A stretch of 42,205 bases of DNA, taken from assembly GCF_025821625.1 (NCBI RefSeq), contig NZ_JACKSH010000024.1, positions 1-42,205 of the forward strand, given 5' to 3'. Both the position numbers and the translations under genes were made by a program. Shown piece after piece: positions 1 to 7,716 of the stretch. Source of the DNA: Mycolicibacterium pyrenivorans. GTDB lineage: Bacteria; Actinomycetota; Actinomycetes; Mycobacteriales; Mycobacteriaceae. The notes below the pieces were generated by a model. The model had not been told where the DNA came from and did no database searches. It saw only the letters and a list, made by a program, of their open reading frames with translations. Every line of letters begins with the position of its first letter. The stretch's first letter is position 1.

Positions 1-172
1 GGGGCTGCCGGAACTGCTCGGTGGGCGCCGCGTCGGGGCGCCGGGCGCGGATCTGTTCGGTGGGTGGGTCCGGCCGGCCGGGACGCGGCAGCCGATGGGT
101 CGCAGGGTCGGGTGGCGGGGTCTCCCCGCCGCGCCGGCCAGGCTGTCCGGGGCGCTGCGGCGGAGTCGTCAT
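1..172 (-). CDS. Start of a proline/arginine-rich protein, cut by the window edge
   Basis: An ATG at 172 on the minus strand opens a frame with no stop over 57 codons to the window edge. It begins MTTPPQRPGQPGRRGG and contains two related TEQ(I/F)R motifs (TEQIRARR and TEQFRQP). Pro- and Arg-rich, disordered N-terminal tails of this kind are common on mycobacterial membrane proteins, where they sit in the cytoplasm ahead of the first membrane segment; no domain is visible in the part present, so I assign no function. It starts 19 bases after the TetR stop codon on the same strand and could be co-transcribed with it. No convincing Shine-Dalgarno sequence precedes the start. The frame is supported by composition and by the absence of stops only. 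Confidence 0.55.
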   Translation of the reverse strand, partial: MTTPPQRPGQPGRRGGETPPPDPATHRLPRPGRPDPPTEQIRARRPDAAPTEQFRQP

Positions 173-191
173 CTGCGCAAGTCTGCCTCAA

Positions 192-851
192 CTACGCGGC
201 CGAATCCGGAAGCCCGACGGAGTCGATTTCGGGCAGCGGCAACCGACAGATCCGGCGGGCCTCGTCGGAGGGCATCCCGAGGACCTTGAGGACGTGTTCG
301 GTGACTTTGTCCGCGGTGGCGGCGACGTCACGATCCGGTTCGTCGCGGAGCAGTTGGCCGAGACCGAGAAGCGCCCCACCGACGACGGCCATGACCACGC
401 CGAGATCGTCCACCTGGAATCGGCCCGCGGCCACCGCGGCGGCGATGTCGCGCCGGGCGCGCGGTGCCACGCCACGGTCGGAGGACAGCAGAGACAGCCC
501 GCTCGAGAGCAGCACCCGACTCTCCTGCGGCCGATGGCGGAACAGCCGACCCGTCAGGCGGAAGCTGCGGGCGAACGTCTCTGCCGGGTCCTCCGACGAC
601 TTGGTGAGTTCGTCGAGCAGCGCGCCGTGTAAGTCCAGCACCTCGGTAAGTGCCACTTCGAACAGTTCTTCCTTGCTGGTGAAGTGGTTGTAGAACGAAC
701 CCATGCCGACGTCGGCTGCCTGGGTGATCTCGAGGACAGGGACGTTGAGCTTCCCTTCCGCGATGAAGAACTGCGCCGCCCTGATCAGCGCGGCGCGCGT
801 CTTCTGCTTGCGGCGCGCGAGGCGGTTCGGCGGCTCGTCCGGTTGCGCCAT
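192..851 (-). CDS. TetR-family regulator of the adjacent aromatic-degradation operon
   Basis: A 219-residue TetR/AcrR-type repressor starting MAQPDEPPNRLARRKQKT. The N-terminal helix-turn-helix is clear (VLEITQAADVGMGSFYNHF, then SKEELFEVAL), and the C-terminal helical ligand domain follows. The open frame extends 31 codons further upstream, but I chose the ATG at 851 because GGAGGGAG stands 7 bases before it and because the longer version would run through an operator-like palindrome. It is divergent from the dioxygenase operon beginning at 978, and two TGAsGATTTCGTCA elements lie between the genes. The usual TetR arrangement, autorepression plus control of the divergent operon with release by a pathway intermediate, is therefore likely. 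The ligand is unknown. Confidence 0.88.
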   Translation of the reverse strand: MAQPDEPPNRLARRKQKTRAALIRAAQFFIAEGKLNVPVLEITQAADVGMGSFYNHFTSKEELFEVALTEVLDLHGALLDELTKSSEDPAETFARSFRLTGRLFRHRPQESRVLLSSGLSLLSSDRGVAPRARRDIAAAVAAGRFQVDDLGVVMAVVGGALLGLGQLLRDEPDRDVAATADKVTEHVLKVLGMPSDEARRICRLPLPEIDSVGLPDSAA

Positions 852-901
852 CGACACTCTCCCTCCGCGAATCGAGTCATTGTAACCGCCTTCCTCATTT
901 G

Positions 902-959
902 TGAGGATTTCGTCAGAACTGCTTGACTGAGGATTACGGCGCATGTGACGATTTCGTCA
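902..959. promoter_or_regulatory. Two palindromic operator copies in the TetR/dioxygenase divergent promoter
   Basis: Bases 946-959 read TGACGATTTCGTCA, a perfect inverted repeat with 6-base arms around TT. Bases 902-915 read TGAGGATTTCGTCA, the same element with one arm mismatch. The 15-base string GATTTCGTCAGAACT occurs directly at 906-920 and 950-964. The copies are 44 bases apart, about four helical turns, so dimers would lie on one face of the DNA. A shorter inverted repeat (CCTCA, 4-base spacer, TGAGG) overlaps the first copy at 893-906. The second copy ends just before the dioxygenase Shine-Dalgarno, where a repressor would block transcription. Binding by the adjacent TetR protein is inferred. 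Confidence 0.7.
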
Positions 960-977
960 GAACTATAGGAGGTACTG

Positions 978-2114
978 ATGAGCGAGGCCACGGACGCGCA
1001 CCGCGACCTGCACTGCGAGCAGGGTGCGCGCAAGGGCGAGCACCCTGGCCGGTCCCGCAATCCGGTGATCAAGGTCCGCGACATCGCGTGGTTGGAGTTC
1101 GAGAAGCCCGACCTGCTGCGCGCCGAGGCGTTCGCGCAGGCGTTCGGCTTCTCCACGGCGATGCGCAGCGAGGACGAACTGCAGTTGCGCGGCGGCGACG
1201 CCGGCGCTCCGTGCCTGATCGTGCGTCGAGGCCCACGGTCCCGTTTCGTCGGGACCGCGTTCACCGCTCAGCACAGGGCCGACGTGGTGCGCCTTGCCGA
1301 GGAAATCGGTGTCGCGGCGCGCCCGCTACCCGAGAGCATCGGCGGACTGAGCGCCGATCTCGTCGACCCCAGCGGCATCCCGGTCCGCATCGTCGCCGAC
1401 ACCCACGCGCTGGCGCCGCTCCCACCGCAACTACCCCAGGTTCTCAATGTCGGTCATGACCTGTTGCGCGCCAATGCGACACAGCGGCCACGGCGCATCC
1501 CCGCGCGGGTGCAGCGGCTGGGCCATGTCGTGCTGCAGAGCACCAGATACCTCGAGACACTGAACTGGTACCTGGACCACCTCGGGATGATCGTCAGCGA
1601 CTTCCTCTACTTCCCGGGCCAGCGTCACCTCGGACCGGCGATGAGCTTCATCCGCTGCGACCGGGGCGACACCCCGGCCGACCACCACACCCTGGCCATG
1701 GCGCTCGGACCGCGAAACCGCTACGTGCACTCCGCCTATCAGGTCAGTGACATGGACGCACTGGCCGCGGGCGGCGAGTACCTGCGCGACCGCGGATACC
1801 ACCGATCCTGGGGAATCGGTCGCCACATCCAGGGCAGCCAGATCTTCGACTACTGGCGCGACCCCGACGGTTTCCTCGTCGAGCACTTCGCCGACGGCGA
1901 CATGTTCGACAGCAGCCTCGAACCCGGGTGGGCGGCCTTCACCGCCACCGGACTCGCGCAGTGGGGCCCACCTGTCACCAGAGACTTCCTCGGTATCACC
2001 CCCGGGCGCGAGTCGGTCGAGGAACTGCGCGCGATGTGGCGCGCTGTGCGCGAGCACGACAACGAATTCACCCTGACCCGCCTCCGCGGCCTGATGAAAG
2101 TAGCGAGCTCATGA
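978..2114 (+). CDS. Type I extradiol (catechol) dioxygenase, two VOC domains
   Basis: A 378-residue ring-cleavage dioxygenase of the vicinal-oxygen-chelate superfamily. The N-terminal VOC module (about 30-150) is degenerate and the C-terminal one (about 178-305) is catalytic. The Fe(II) ligands expected from BphC-type enzymes are visible: His183 (RLGHVVL), His251 (YVHSAYQVSDMD) and Glu302 (FLVEHF). The second-sphere residues are also there: His236 in ADHHTLAM, His283 and Tyr292. The spacings match the BphC pattern, so the enzyme should be active. AGGAGG precedes the ATG. It is the first gene of an operon with an FAH hydrolase (4-base overlap) and an FAD hydroxylase, which places it at meta-cleavage of a hydroxylated aromatic ring. 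The substrate cannot be told from the sequence. Confidence 0.88.
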   Translation: MSEATDAHRDLHCEQGARKGEHPGRSRNPVIKVRDIAWLEFEKPDLLRAEAFAQAFGFSTAMRSEDELQLRGGDAGAPCLIVRRGPRSRFVGTAFTAQHRADVVRLAEEIGVAARPLPESIGGLSADLVDPSGIPVRIVADTHALAPLPPQLPQVLNVGHDLLRANATQRPRRIPARVQRLGHVVLQSTRYLETLNWYLDHLGMIVSDFLYFPGQRHLGPAMSFIRCDRGDTPADHHTLAMALGPRNRYVHSAYQVSDMDALAAGGEYLRDRGYHRSWGIGRHIQGSQIFDYWRDPDGFLVEHFADGDMFDSSLEPGWAAFTATGLAQWGPPVTRDFLGITPGRESVEELRAMWRAVREHDNEFTLTRLRGLMKVASS

Positions 2115-3049
2115 CCACCACCGTCCTCCGCACCGCCGACGCCTGGTATGTCCGGATCGGCTCCGGCGCAGTGAAGATCGACACCGCCGCAACCACCACC
2201 GCGGAGTTGCTGCGAGATCGGGCCGCCATCGACGCCGCGACCGACCGCGCCGCCGCGGTCTCCGTCGACAGGCTGGACCTGGTGTCGCCGGTGACCACCC
2301 CGTGTCGGGTGGTCGCCCAGATGACGAACTACGCGTCCCACGTCAGGGACTCGGGCATGGATCCGGCGACCGTGCCACTGACGTTCTTCCGCAAGGCATC
2401 CGGATCGATCAACGGCCCCACCGATGACATCGTCAAACCCGCACACGTCCGCTTCCTGGACTACGAGGTCGAGATCGGCGTGGTCATCGGCCGCGCGCTA
2501 CCGGTCGGCACCACCCTCAACGAGTCCGATCTTCCCGACTACGTCGCCGGCCTCGTTGTCACCAACGACGTGTCGGCCCGCGACATCCAGCTTCCGAAAA
2601 CGCAGTTCTACGAAGCGAAGTCGTACCCGACATTCACCCCGGTCGGACCGGCGCTGGTGCTGATGGACGCCGACGAGCTGAAACGCTTCAGCGACCTTCG
2701 CCTGCAACTGCGCGTCAACGGCGAACTGCGCCAGGACGCCGTCGTCGGCGGCGACATGATCTATCCCCCGCTGCGTGCCCTGCAGGAACTGATCCGGTTC
2801 CAGCGACTCGACGCCGGTGATCTGGTGCTGACCGGCACCCCGGCCGGGACGGCGCTCAGCGCTCCCCCCAAACCGATCGAGATGATCGGCGCGCTGCTGC
2901 CGCCCGCGTTGAAGTGGAAGGCGTTCTTCAAGAGTCAGTCGAAGAACGTCAAGTACCTGAAGGCCGGCGATGTCGTCGAGGCGAGCGTGGGCACCGATGA
3001 CGCGGCGATCGACCTCGGAACCCAACGCGCGGTGGTCAGGTACGCGTGA
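2111..3049 (+). CDS. Fumarylacetoacetate hydrolase (FAH) family C-C hydrolase or isomerase
   Basis: A 312-residue FAH-superfamily enzyme. The metal-binding Glu119/Glu121 pair sits in LDYEVEIGVVIGRALP, followed by NDVSARD with Asp153, the YEAKSY segment with Lys170, and the terminal GTPAGT loop at about 242-247. Family members hydrolyse C-C bonds of acylpyruvates or isomerise and decarboxylate oxo-diacids, using a divalent metal. The start ATG at 2111 overlaps the dioxygenase stop codon (ATGA), showing translational coupling; the frame remains open upstream to about 1928, but only through dioxygenase coding sequence. By context it should cleave the ring-fission product of the preceding enzyme, replacing the alpha/beta-hydrolase (MhpC/BphD type) used in many meta-cleavage routes. 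Confidence 0.88.
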   Translation: MTTTVLRTADAWYVRIGSGAVKIDTAATTTAELLRDRAAIDAATDRAAAVSVDRLDLVSPVTTPCRVVAQMTNYASHVRDSGMDPATVPLTFFRKASGSINGPTDDIVKPAHVRFLDYEVEIGVVIGRALPVGTTLNESDLPDYVAGLVVTNDVSARDIQLPKTQFYEAKSYPTFTPVGPALVLMDADELKRFSDLRLQLRVNGELRQDAVVGGDMIYPPLRALQELIRFQRLDAGDLVLTGTPAGTALSAPPKPIEMIGALLPPALKWKAFFKSQSKNVKYLKAGDVVEASVGTDDAAIDLGTQRAVVRYA

Positions 3050-4596
3050 GCGTCGAGCACGTCCCCGTCGTCGTCATCGGGGCGGGCCCCACCGGCATCA
3101 CCGTGGCGACGTTGCTGGCGCAGTACGGCATCGACTGCGTGATCCTCGACCGATGGGCACAGGTCTATCCCCAACCCCGGGCGGTTCACCTGGACGATGA
3201 AATCTGCCGTATCGTCGCCCGCCTGGGTCTCGCCGACGGATTCGCCGCGATCTCACGCCCCGCACACGGGCTGCGACTGCTCGACGGTTCGATGAACGTC
3301 CTGGCGGAGTTCAACCGTGATACCGCGTTGAGCGGCAACGGCTTTCCTCAGGCGAACATGTTCGACCAACCCGAGTTCGAGACGCTGCTGCGTGCCAACC
3401 TCGAGCGTTACCCGCGCGCCCGGCTACGGGGCGGCGTCGAGGTCACCGAGGTCACCGACGCCAAGCCGGACCGGGTCCGCGTCACCTACACGGATCGCTC
3501 CGACGGCACCGAGCACCGCGTCGACGCCGACTACGTCCTCGGATGCGACGGAGCCAACAGCATCACCCGCCGCCGAATCGGGTCCCGCATGCACGACCTC
3601 GGCTTCGAACAACGTTGGCTCGTCGTCGATGTCGCGACCTCGGCTGACATCGACCAGTGGGAGGGCGTCCACCAGGTCTGCGACCCGCAGCGCGCCGCCA
3701 CCTACATGCGCATCGGCGAGACCCGCTACCGGTGGGAGTTCCAGCTGCTGCAGTCCGAATCCGCAGGCGACTACGCCACCCTCGACTCGCTGTTGCCGCT
3801 GTTTCGTCCGTGGGTCGACCAGGTGCCCGCGGACGACCTGACCCTGGTGCGCGTCACCGAATACACGTTCCGCGCACAACTCGCCGACCGATGGCGCCGA
3901 GGCCGCGTCTTCCTGCTCGGCGACGCCGCCCATCTCACCCCGCCGTTCATCGGGCAGGGCATGGGTGCGGGATTGCGCGACGCGATGAACCTGGCGTGGA
4001 AGCTGGCGGGGGTGCTCGACTCCGCCTTGCCCGAGGACGTGCTGGACACCTACGCGCAGGAACGGAAGCCCCACGCCAGGACCATGATCCGGCTCGCGCT
4101 GGGTATCGGGCGCTGCATGACAGCGGGCGGCGAACTCGGCAGCCTGACGCGGCGAATGGTCCTGCCTGCACTGCAGCGACTTCCGGGTGTCACCGCCAAG
4201 GTGCTGGCCGGCGAGACCCCGCCGTTGCGCCGTTCTGCGTTGGTGCGCAGGGCCCGTACTCCCCGCCGGCTGGCGGGCAGGCTGTGCCCGAACCCGGTGA
4301 TCACCGGCGGGCACCGGCTCGACGCCGTGCTGGGCGGCGGTTTCGCCGTCGTCACCACCAGCTCACCGAGCCCCCGCGAGCGAGCCCTGATCGAGCAGCG
4401 CGGAGCCATCGTTCACGTCACCGGCACGGACAGCGATCTGGGGCGGTGGCTGCGCCGCAGGAGGGCAACAGCCGTGCTCGTCAGGCCGGACCGGGCCGTC
4501 ATGCAGGCGGGCCGTGACCTCGACCGACTGTGTCAGAGGCTGCCCCGGTACCGCGACCGGTCGTACTCGACGGGGCCGGGCGAGAGGCTAGGTTGA
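3046..4596 (+). CDS. FAD-dependent aromatic hydroxylase (PHBH/MhpA-type)
   Basis: A 516-residue group A flavoprotein monooxygenase. It has the FAD dinucleotide motif GAGPTG at 12-17, the DG motif GCDGANS at about 166-172 that contacts FAD and NAD(P)H, and the GD motif LGDAAHLTPPFIGQGMGAG at about 291-309. The C-terminal region (about 400-516) corresponds to the thioredoxin-like domain of phenol and MhpA-type hydroxylases. The start is GTG at 3046, overlapping the FAH stop codon (GTGA). These enzymes add an ortho hydroxyl to a phenol to make the catechol used by an extradiol dioxygenase, so this gene probably performs the first step of the operon. Family members also act on resorcinols and halogenated phenols; the precise substrate is open. 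Confidence 0.88.
   Translation: MSVEHVPVVVIGAGPTGITVATLLAQYGIDCVILDRWAQVYPQPRAVHLDDEICRIVARLGLADGFAAISRPAHGLRLLDGSMNVLAEFNRDTALSGNGFPQANMFDQPEFETLLRANLERYPRARLRGGVEVTEVTDAKPDRVRVTYTDRSDGTEHRVDADYVLGCDGANSITRRRIGSRMHDLGFEQRWLVVDVATSADIDQWEGVHQVCDPQRAATYMRIGETRYRWEFQLLQSESAGDYATLDSLLPLFRPWVDQVPADDLTLVRVTEYTFRAQLADRWRRGRVFLLGDAAHLTPPFIGQGMGAGLRDAMNLAWKLAGVLDSALPEDVLDTYAQERKPHARTMIRLALGIGRCMTAGGELGSLTRRMVLPALQRLPGVTAKVLAGETPPLRRSALVRRARTPRRLAGRLCPNPVITGGHRLDAVLGGGFAVVTTSSPSPRERALIEQRGAIVHVTGTDSDLGRWLRRRRATAVLVRPDRAVMQAGRDLDRLCQRLPRYRDRSYSTGPGERLG
4589..4594 (+). promoter_or_regulatory. -10-like hexamer for a leaderless thioesterase transcript
   Basis: TAGGTT ends 6 bases before the ATG at 4601, the layout of mycobacterial leaderless promoters (TANNNT, about 6 bases, start codon at the transcription start). 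It overlaps the stop codon of the hydroxylase, so the thioesterase could be expressed independently as well as by read-through. No Shine-Dalgarno sequence is present, which fits. Confidence 0.4.
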
Positions 4597-4600
4597 CTCC

Positions 4601-5077
4601 ATGGAATCTGGTGCGAGCCCACTCGTCAGCACTGTGCCGCGGCCACACGCGGCGCGACTGGCCGCGACGACGTATCCGGTCCACGGCTCCATGGAGGCCC
4701 GGTTCGCCGACATGGACGCCAACGGGCACCTCAACAACGTGGCGCTCGAGACACTGCACGAGAACACCAGAGCGACGCTCAACCGGCGCGTCCTGCCGAG
4801 TGCGTACGGGCGCGCGCCGCGAAGCCTGCGCATCGTCACGTCGACGGTCGTCGTGCACTATCTGCGCGAGGCGCCGTGGCCTGCGGTCATCCAGACCGCG
4901 AGCGGCATCGGACACGTCGGCCGCACCTCGTTCGTCTCCTCGACGGCCCTCTTCCACGACGACGCCTGCGTGAGCCTGTGCGACACGGTGCTCGTCCTCC
5001 TCGACGACAACGGCCCGACACCGATTCCCGACGACGCCCGAGCCCACCTCGCCTCGCTGTGTCTGCGGGTGGACTGA
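4601..5077 (+). CDS. Hot-dog fold acyl-CoA thioesterase (4HBT/YbgC-like)
   Basis: A 158-residue hot-dog protein. The segment MEARFADMDANGHLNNVALE (about 28-47) is the 4HBT signature: a strand, the catalytic Asp loop, then GH-NN at the start of the central helix. This family hydrolyses CoA thioesters, including aromatic acyl-CoAs. It starts 4 bases after the hydroxylase stop, on the same strand, so it probably belongs to the aromatic operon, although a possible promoter hexamer lies directly upstream. Its role there may be release of CoA from a pathway intermediate. Length is typical of the family, and no membrane segment or signal peptide is visible. Confidence 0.8.
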   Translation: MESGASPLVSTVPRPHAARLAATTYPVHGSMEARFADMDANGHLNNVALETLHENTRATLNRRVLPSAYGRAPRSLRIVTSTVVVHYLREAPWPAVIQTASGIGHVGRTSFVSSTALFHDDACVSLCDTVLVLLDDNGPTPIPDDARAHLASLCLRVD

Positions 5078-5203
5078 GGCATTGCAGCCAGCAGGAAACG
5101 CCACGGTGCGGAATTCGCCATGGCACCGGCTGGTCAGCTTCCAGGACAGCGGAGCTTCGCCGGGGCAGAGTGATCCGCAGCGGCCGAGCCATCAGGAGGA
5201 AGC

Positions 5204-6271
5204 ATGACGACGACCAGCATGCGCAGCAGCCACACCGCCTCACTGCTCGACGGCGAGATCGTGGAGGAATCCGCGCTCGGCTCGATCCGGCGCATCACCG
5301 CCGACAACCTGCCGATCCTGAAGGGCTTGTCCATCAAGCGGGTGGTGCTCAACCCCGGAGCGATGCGCACCCCGCACTGGCACGCCAACGCCAACGAACT
5401 CACCTACTGCATCTCCGGCACCGCCCTGGTGTCGATCCTCGACGACGGCAGCAGGTTCGCCACCTTCGTCGTGACGGCCGGGCAGATGTTCCACGCGGCC
5501 TCAGGGTCTCTGCACCACATCGAGAACATCGGCACGGACGTCGCCGAGTTCATCATCGCGTTCCGCGACGAACGCCCCGAGGACTTCGGATTCGGGGCCA
5601 CCCTGGGCGCGTTCTCCGATGCCGTGCTGGGCAACACCTACGACCTGCCCGCCTCCGACATGGCCAAGATCCGGCGCGACACCAGCACTCTCCCACCCAA
5701 CCCACCCGCCGACCGCAAGCTGGCCGCCCGCGTCGGCGACCCGGTCGTGCCCACGGCTGCGTATTTCAACGACCCGCACAAGTTCGACATCGAGGCCCAG
5801 GCCCCGGGGCTGAACTACGTCAGCGGCAGCGCCCGCTTCGCCCGTGACCAGTACTGGCCGGCGCTCGAGGACATGTCGATGTACTCGCTGCGGGTCACCG
5901 AAGACGGGATGCGCGAACCGCATTGGCATCCGGTGACCGCGGAGATGGGTTACGTCCAGCAAGGTGATGCCCGCATGACCGTCATGAATCCCGATGGGAC
6001 ACTGGACACCTGGACCATGACCACGGGCGAGATGTACTTCATCCCGCGCGCCTACCCGCACCACATCGAGAACATCGGCACCGACGAGTGGCACTTCCTG
6101 ATCTTCTTCGATCAGTCCTTCCCCGCCGACATCGGCTACCGCGCGTCGGCGAGCGCCTACTCGCGCGAGGTGTTGGCCGCCGCCTTCGACACCCACATCG
6201 ACGACCTGCCGAACTTCCCCTTCACACCGGCCGATCCGCTGATCGTCAAGCGCACCAACCCCGTCGACTGA
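5204..6271 (+). CDS. Bicupin protein, oxalate-decarboxylase-like
   Basis: A 355-residue protein of two cupin barrels. Domain 1 has PHWHANANELTY (His58, His60, Glu65) and SLHHIEN (His104/105). Domain 2 has PHWHPVTAEMGY (His240, His242, Glu247) and PHHIENIG (His286/287). Both sets form the 3-His/1-Glu metal site of oxalate decarboxylases and other Mn/Fe bicupins. The recognisable SENS(T)-type lid loop of Bacillus OxdC is not evident, so oxalate may not be the substrate; a quercetinase-like or other ring-acting function is possible given the aromatic operon upstream. AGGAGGAAGC precedes the ATG. The 126-base gap after the thioesterase leaves open whether it has its own promoter. Confidence 0.8.
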   Translation: MTTTSMRSSHTASLLDGEIVEESALGSIRRITADNLPILKGLSIKRVVLNPGAMRTPHWHANANELTYCISGTALVSILDDGSRFATFVVTAGQMFHAASGSLHHIENIGTDVAEFIIAFRDERPEDFGFGATLGAFSDAVLGNTYDLPASDMAKIRRDTSTLPPNPPADRKLAARVGDPVVPTAAYFNDPHKFDIEAQAPGLNYVSGSARFARDQYWPALEDMSMYSLRVTEDGMREPHWHPVTAEMGYVQQGDARMTVMNPDGTLDTWTMTTGEMYFIPRAYPHHIENIGTDEWHFLIFFDQSFPADIGYRASASAYSREVLAAAFDTHIDDLPNFPFTPADPLIVKRTNPVD

Positions 6272-6294
6272 CCGCGCCCTCCCGCGAGCGGCGG

Positions 6295-7713
6295 CTACCA
6301 GTTGGTCGGCGCGTAGTCCTTGAGGAAGCAGCCGTGCAGATCTTCACCGGCCTCCCCGCGCACGATCGGGTCGTACACCCGGGCGGCGCCGTCGACGAGG
6401 TCCAGCGGGGCGTGGAAACCCTCGTCGGCCAGCCGCAGCTTGGTCGGGTGCGGACGCTCGTCGGTGATCCAGCCGGTGTCGACGGCTGTCATCAGAATGC
6501 CGTCCTGCTCCAGCATTTCTCCGGCGCTGGTGCGGGTCAGCATGTTCAGCGCGGCCTTGGCCATGTTGGTGTGCGGGTGGCCGGGGCCTTTGTACGCGCG
6601 GCTGAACTGGCCCTCCATCGCCGACACGTTCACCACGTAGGTGCGGCGGGCCGATGACGCGGCCATCGCCGGGCGCAGCCGACTCACCAGGATGAAGGGC
6701 GCCGTCTGGTTGCACAGCTGAACCTCGAGGAGTTCCATCGCGTCGACCTCGTGCACCCGCTGGGTCCAGCTGTTCACGGCGGCGGTGTCGGGCAGCAGCC
6801 CGCCCGCGTCGATCGCGGTGCCCGCGGCGATCCGGTCCGCGGACGCGCTGCGGGCGGTCATCGCCAACGAGGACACCGCGTGCGGGGTGTGGTGCTCGGC
6901 CAGGCTGCCCGCGAGCGCGGCCGGGTGGGCGTCGCTGACGCGGTCGAACGAGATCACGTCCACGAGTTCCGGCGGCGGGGTGCGCTCCGCCTCGACGAGC
7001 GCCGCGTAGGAGCCGGGGGCTCGGCGCACGGTCTGGGCGGCGTTGTTGATCAGGATGTCCAGCGGCCCCTGAGCGGCCACGGTGTCGGCGAGGGCGACGA
7101 CCTGGGCGGGGTCGCGGAGGTCGATGCCGACGATGCGAAGCCGGTGCAGCCAGTCGGCGCTGTCCTCCATGGCTGCGAAGCGGCGCACGGCGTCGTTCGG
7201 GAAGCGGGTGGTGATGGTCGTGTGCGCGCCGTCGCGGAGCAGCCGCAGCGCGATGTACATGCCGATCTTCGCGCGGCCACCGGTGAGCAGGGCATGTCTG
7301 CCGGTGAGGTCGGTGCGAGCGTCGCGCTTGGCCCGGTTGAGCGCGGCGCAGTCCGGGCAGAGTTGGTGGTAGAACGCGTCGACCACCGTGTGATGGTTCT
7401 TGCAGATGTAACAGGCCCGCGACCGGATCAGCATGCCCGCGGTGGCGCCGGCCGCCGAGGACACCAGCAGCAGTCCGGCCGTCTCGTCGTCGATGCGGCC
7501 GGGAGCACCGGTGGCGGTGGCGGCGATGACGGCGCGGTCGGCCGCCGCCACCGCGTCGCGCTTGGCGTCGCGGCGGGCCTTCTTCACCGACTTGAAGATG
7601 CCCGCGGTCGCCCTCCGGACAGCGACGGCGTCGGGGTGCTCGGGTGGCAGCGCCTCGATGTCGGCCAGCACCTGTAAACACGTGCTCAGCTTGTCCGGGT
7701 CGATAGCGGTCAC
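6295..7713 (-). CDS. Zinc-ribbon plus SDR fusion protein with an atypical active site
   Basis: A 472-residue protein with three parts. An Ala/Lys/Arg-rich helical N-terminus covers about 1-95. A four-cysteine zinc-ribbon follows: Cys101, Cys104, Cys119 and Cys122 in a CxxC-x14-CxxC spacing. The rest is a short-chain dehydrogenase/reductase domain from about 136, with the nucleotide loop TGGRAKIG (144-151) and the NNAAQ motif (about 223-227). Ser364 of VVNVSAMEG fits the catalytic serine, but the segment GHPHTNMAKAAL has Thr382 where the YxxxK tyrosine should be, four residues before Lys386. Catalysis may therefore be altered or lost, or Tyr374 may stand in. An insert of about 90 residues separates NNAAQ from the catalytic segment. 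The start is GTG, and the function is unknown. It may be leaderless. Confidence 0.8.
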   Translation of the reverse strand: MTAIDPDKLSTCLQVLADIEALPPEHPDAVAVRRATAGIFKSVKKARRDAKRDAVAAADRAVIAATATGAPGRIDDETAGLLLVSSAAGATAGMLIRSRACYICKNHHTVVDAFYHQLCPDCAALNRAKRDARTDLTGRHALLTGGRAKIGMYIALRLLRDGAHTTITTRFPNDAVRRFAAMEDSADWLHRLRIVGIDLRDPAQVVALADTVAAQGPLDILINNAAQTVRRAPGSYAALVEAERTPPPELVDVISFDRVSDAHPAALAGSLAEHHTPHAVSSLAMTARSASADRIAAGTAIDAGGLLPDTAAVNSWTQRVHEVDAMELLEVQLCNQTAPFILVSRLRPAMAASSARRTYVVNVSAMEGQFSRAYKGPGHPHTNMAKAALNMLTRTSAGEMLEQDGILMTAVDTGWITDERPHPTKLRLADEGFHAPLDLVDGAARVYDPIVRGEAGEDLHGCFLKDYAPTNW

Positions 7714-7716
7714 CTA

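Noticed and set aside
1431..2057. Long minus-strand frame opposite the extradiol dioxygenase
   Set aside because: It lies wholly against a gene with intact catalytic residues, its product is Val/Ala/Arg-rich without a domain, and such antisense frames are common in high-GC DNA.
3046..4596. MhpA assignment for the FAD hydroxylase
   Set aside because: The family fits, but no MhpB/MhpC-type partners are present, so a gene name would overstate the substrate.
6751..7677. Long plus-strand frame with Gly/Val/Arg-rich product
   Set aside because: It is antisense to the zinc-ribbon SDR gene and has no recognisable motif.
6344..7681. 445-codon minus-strand frame inside the zinc-ribbon SDR gene
   Set aside because: It is an Arg-rich shadow in another frame of the same strand, with no domain, while the SDR frame has cofactor and cysteine motifs.
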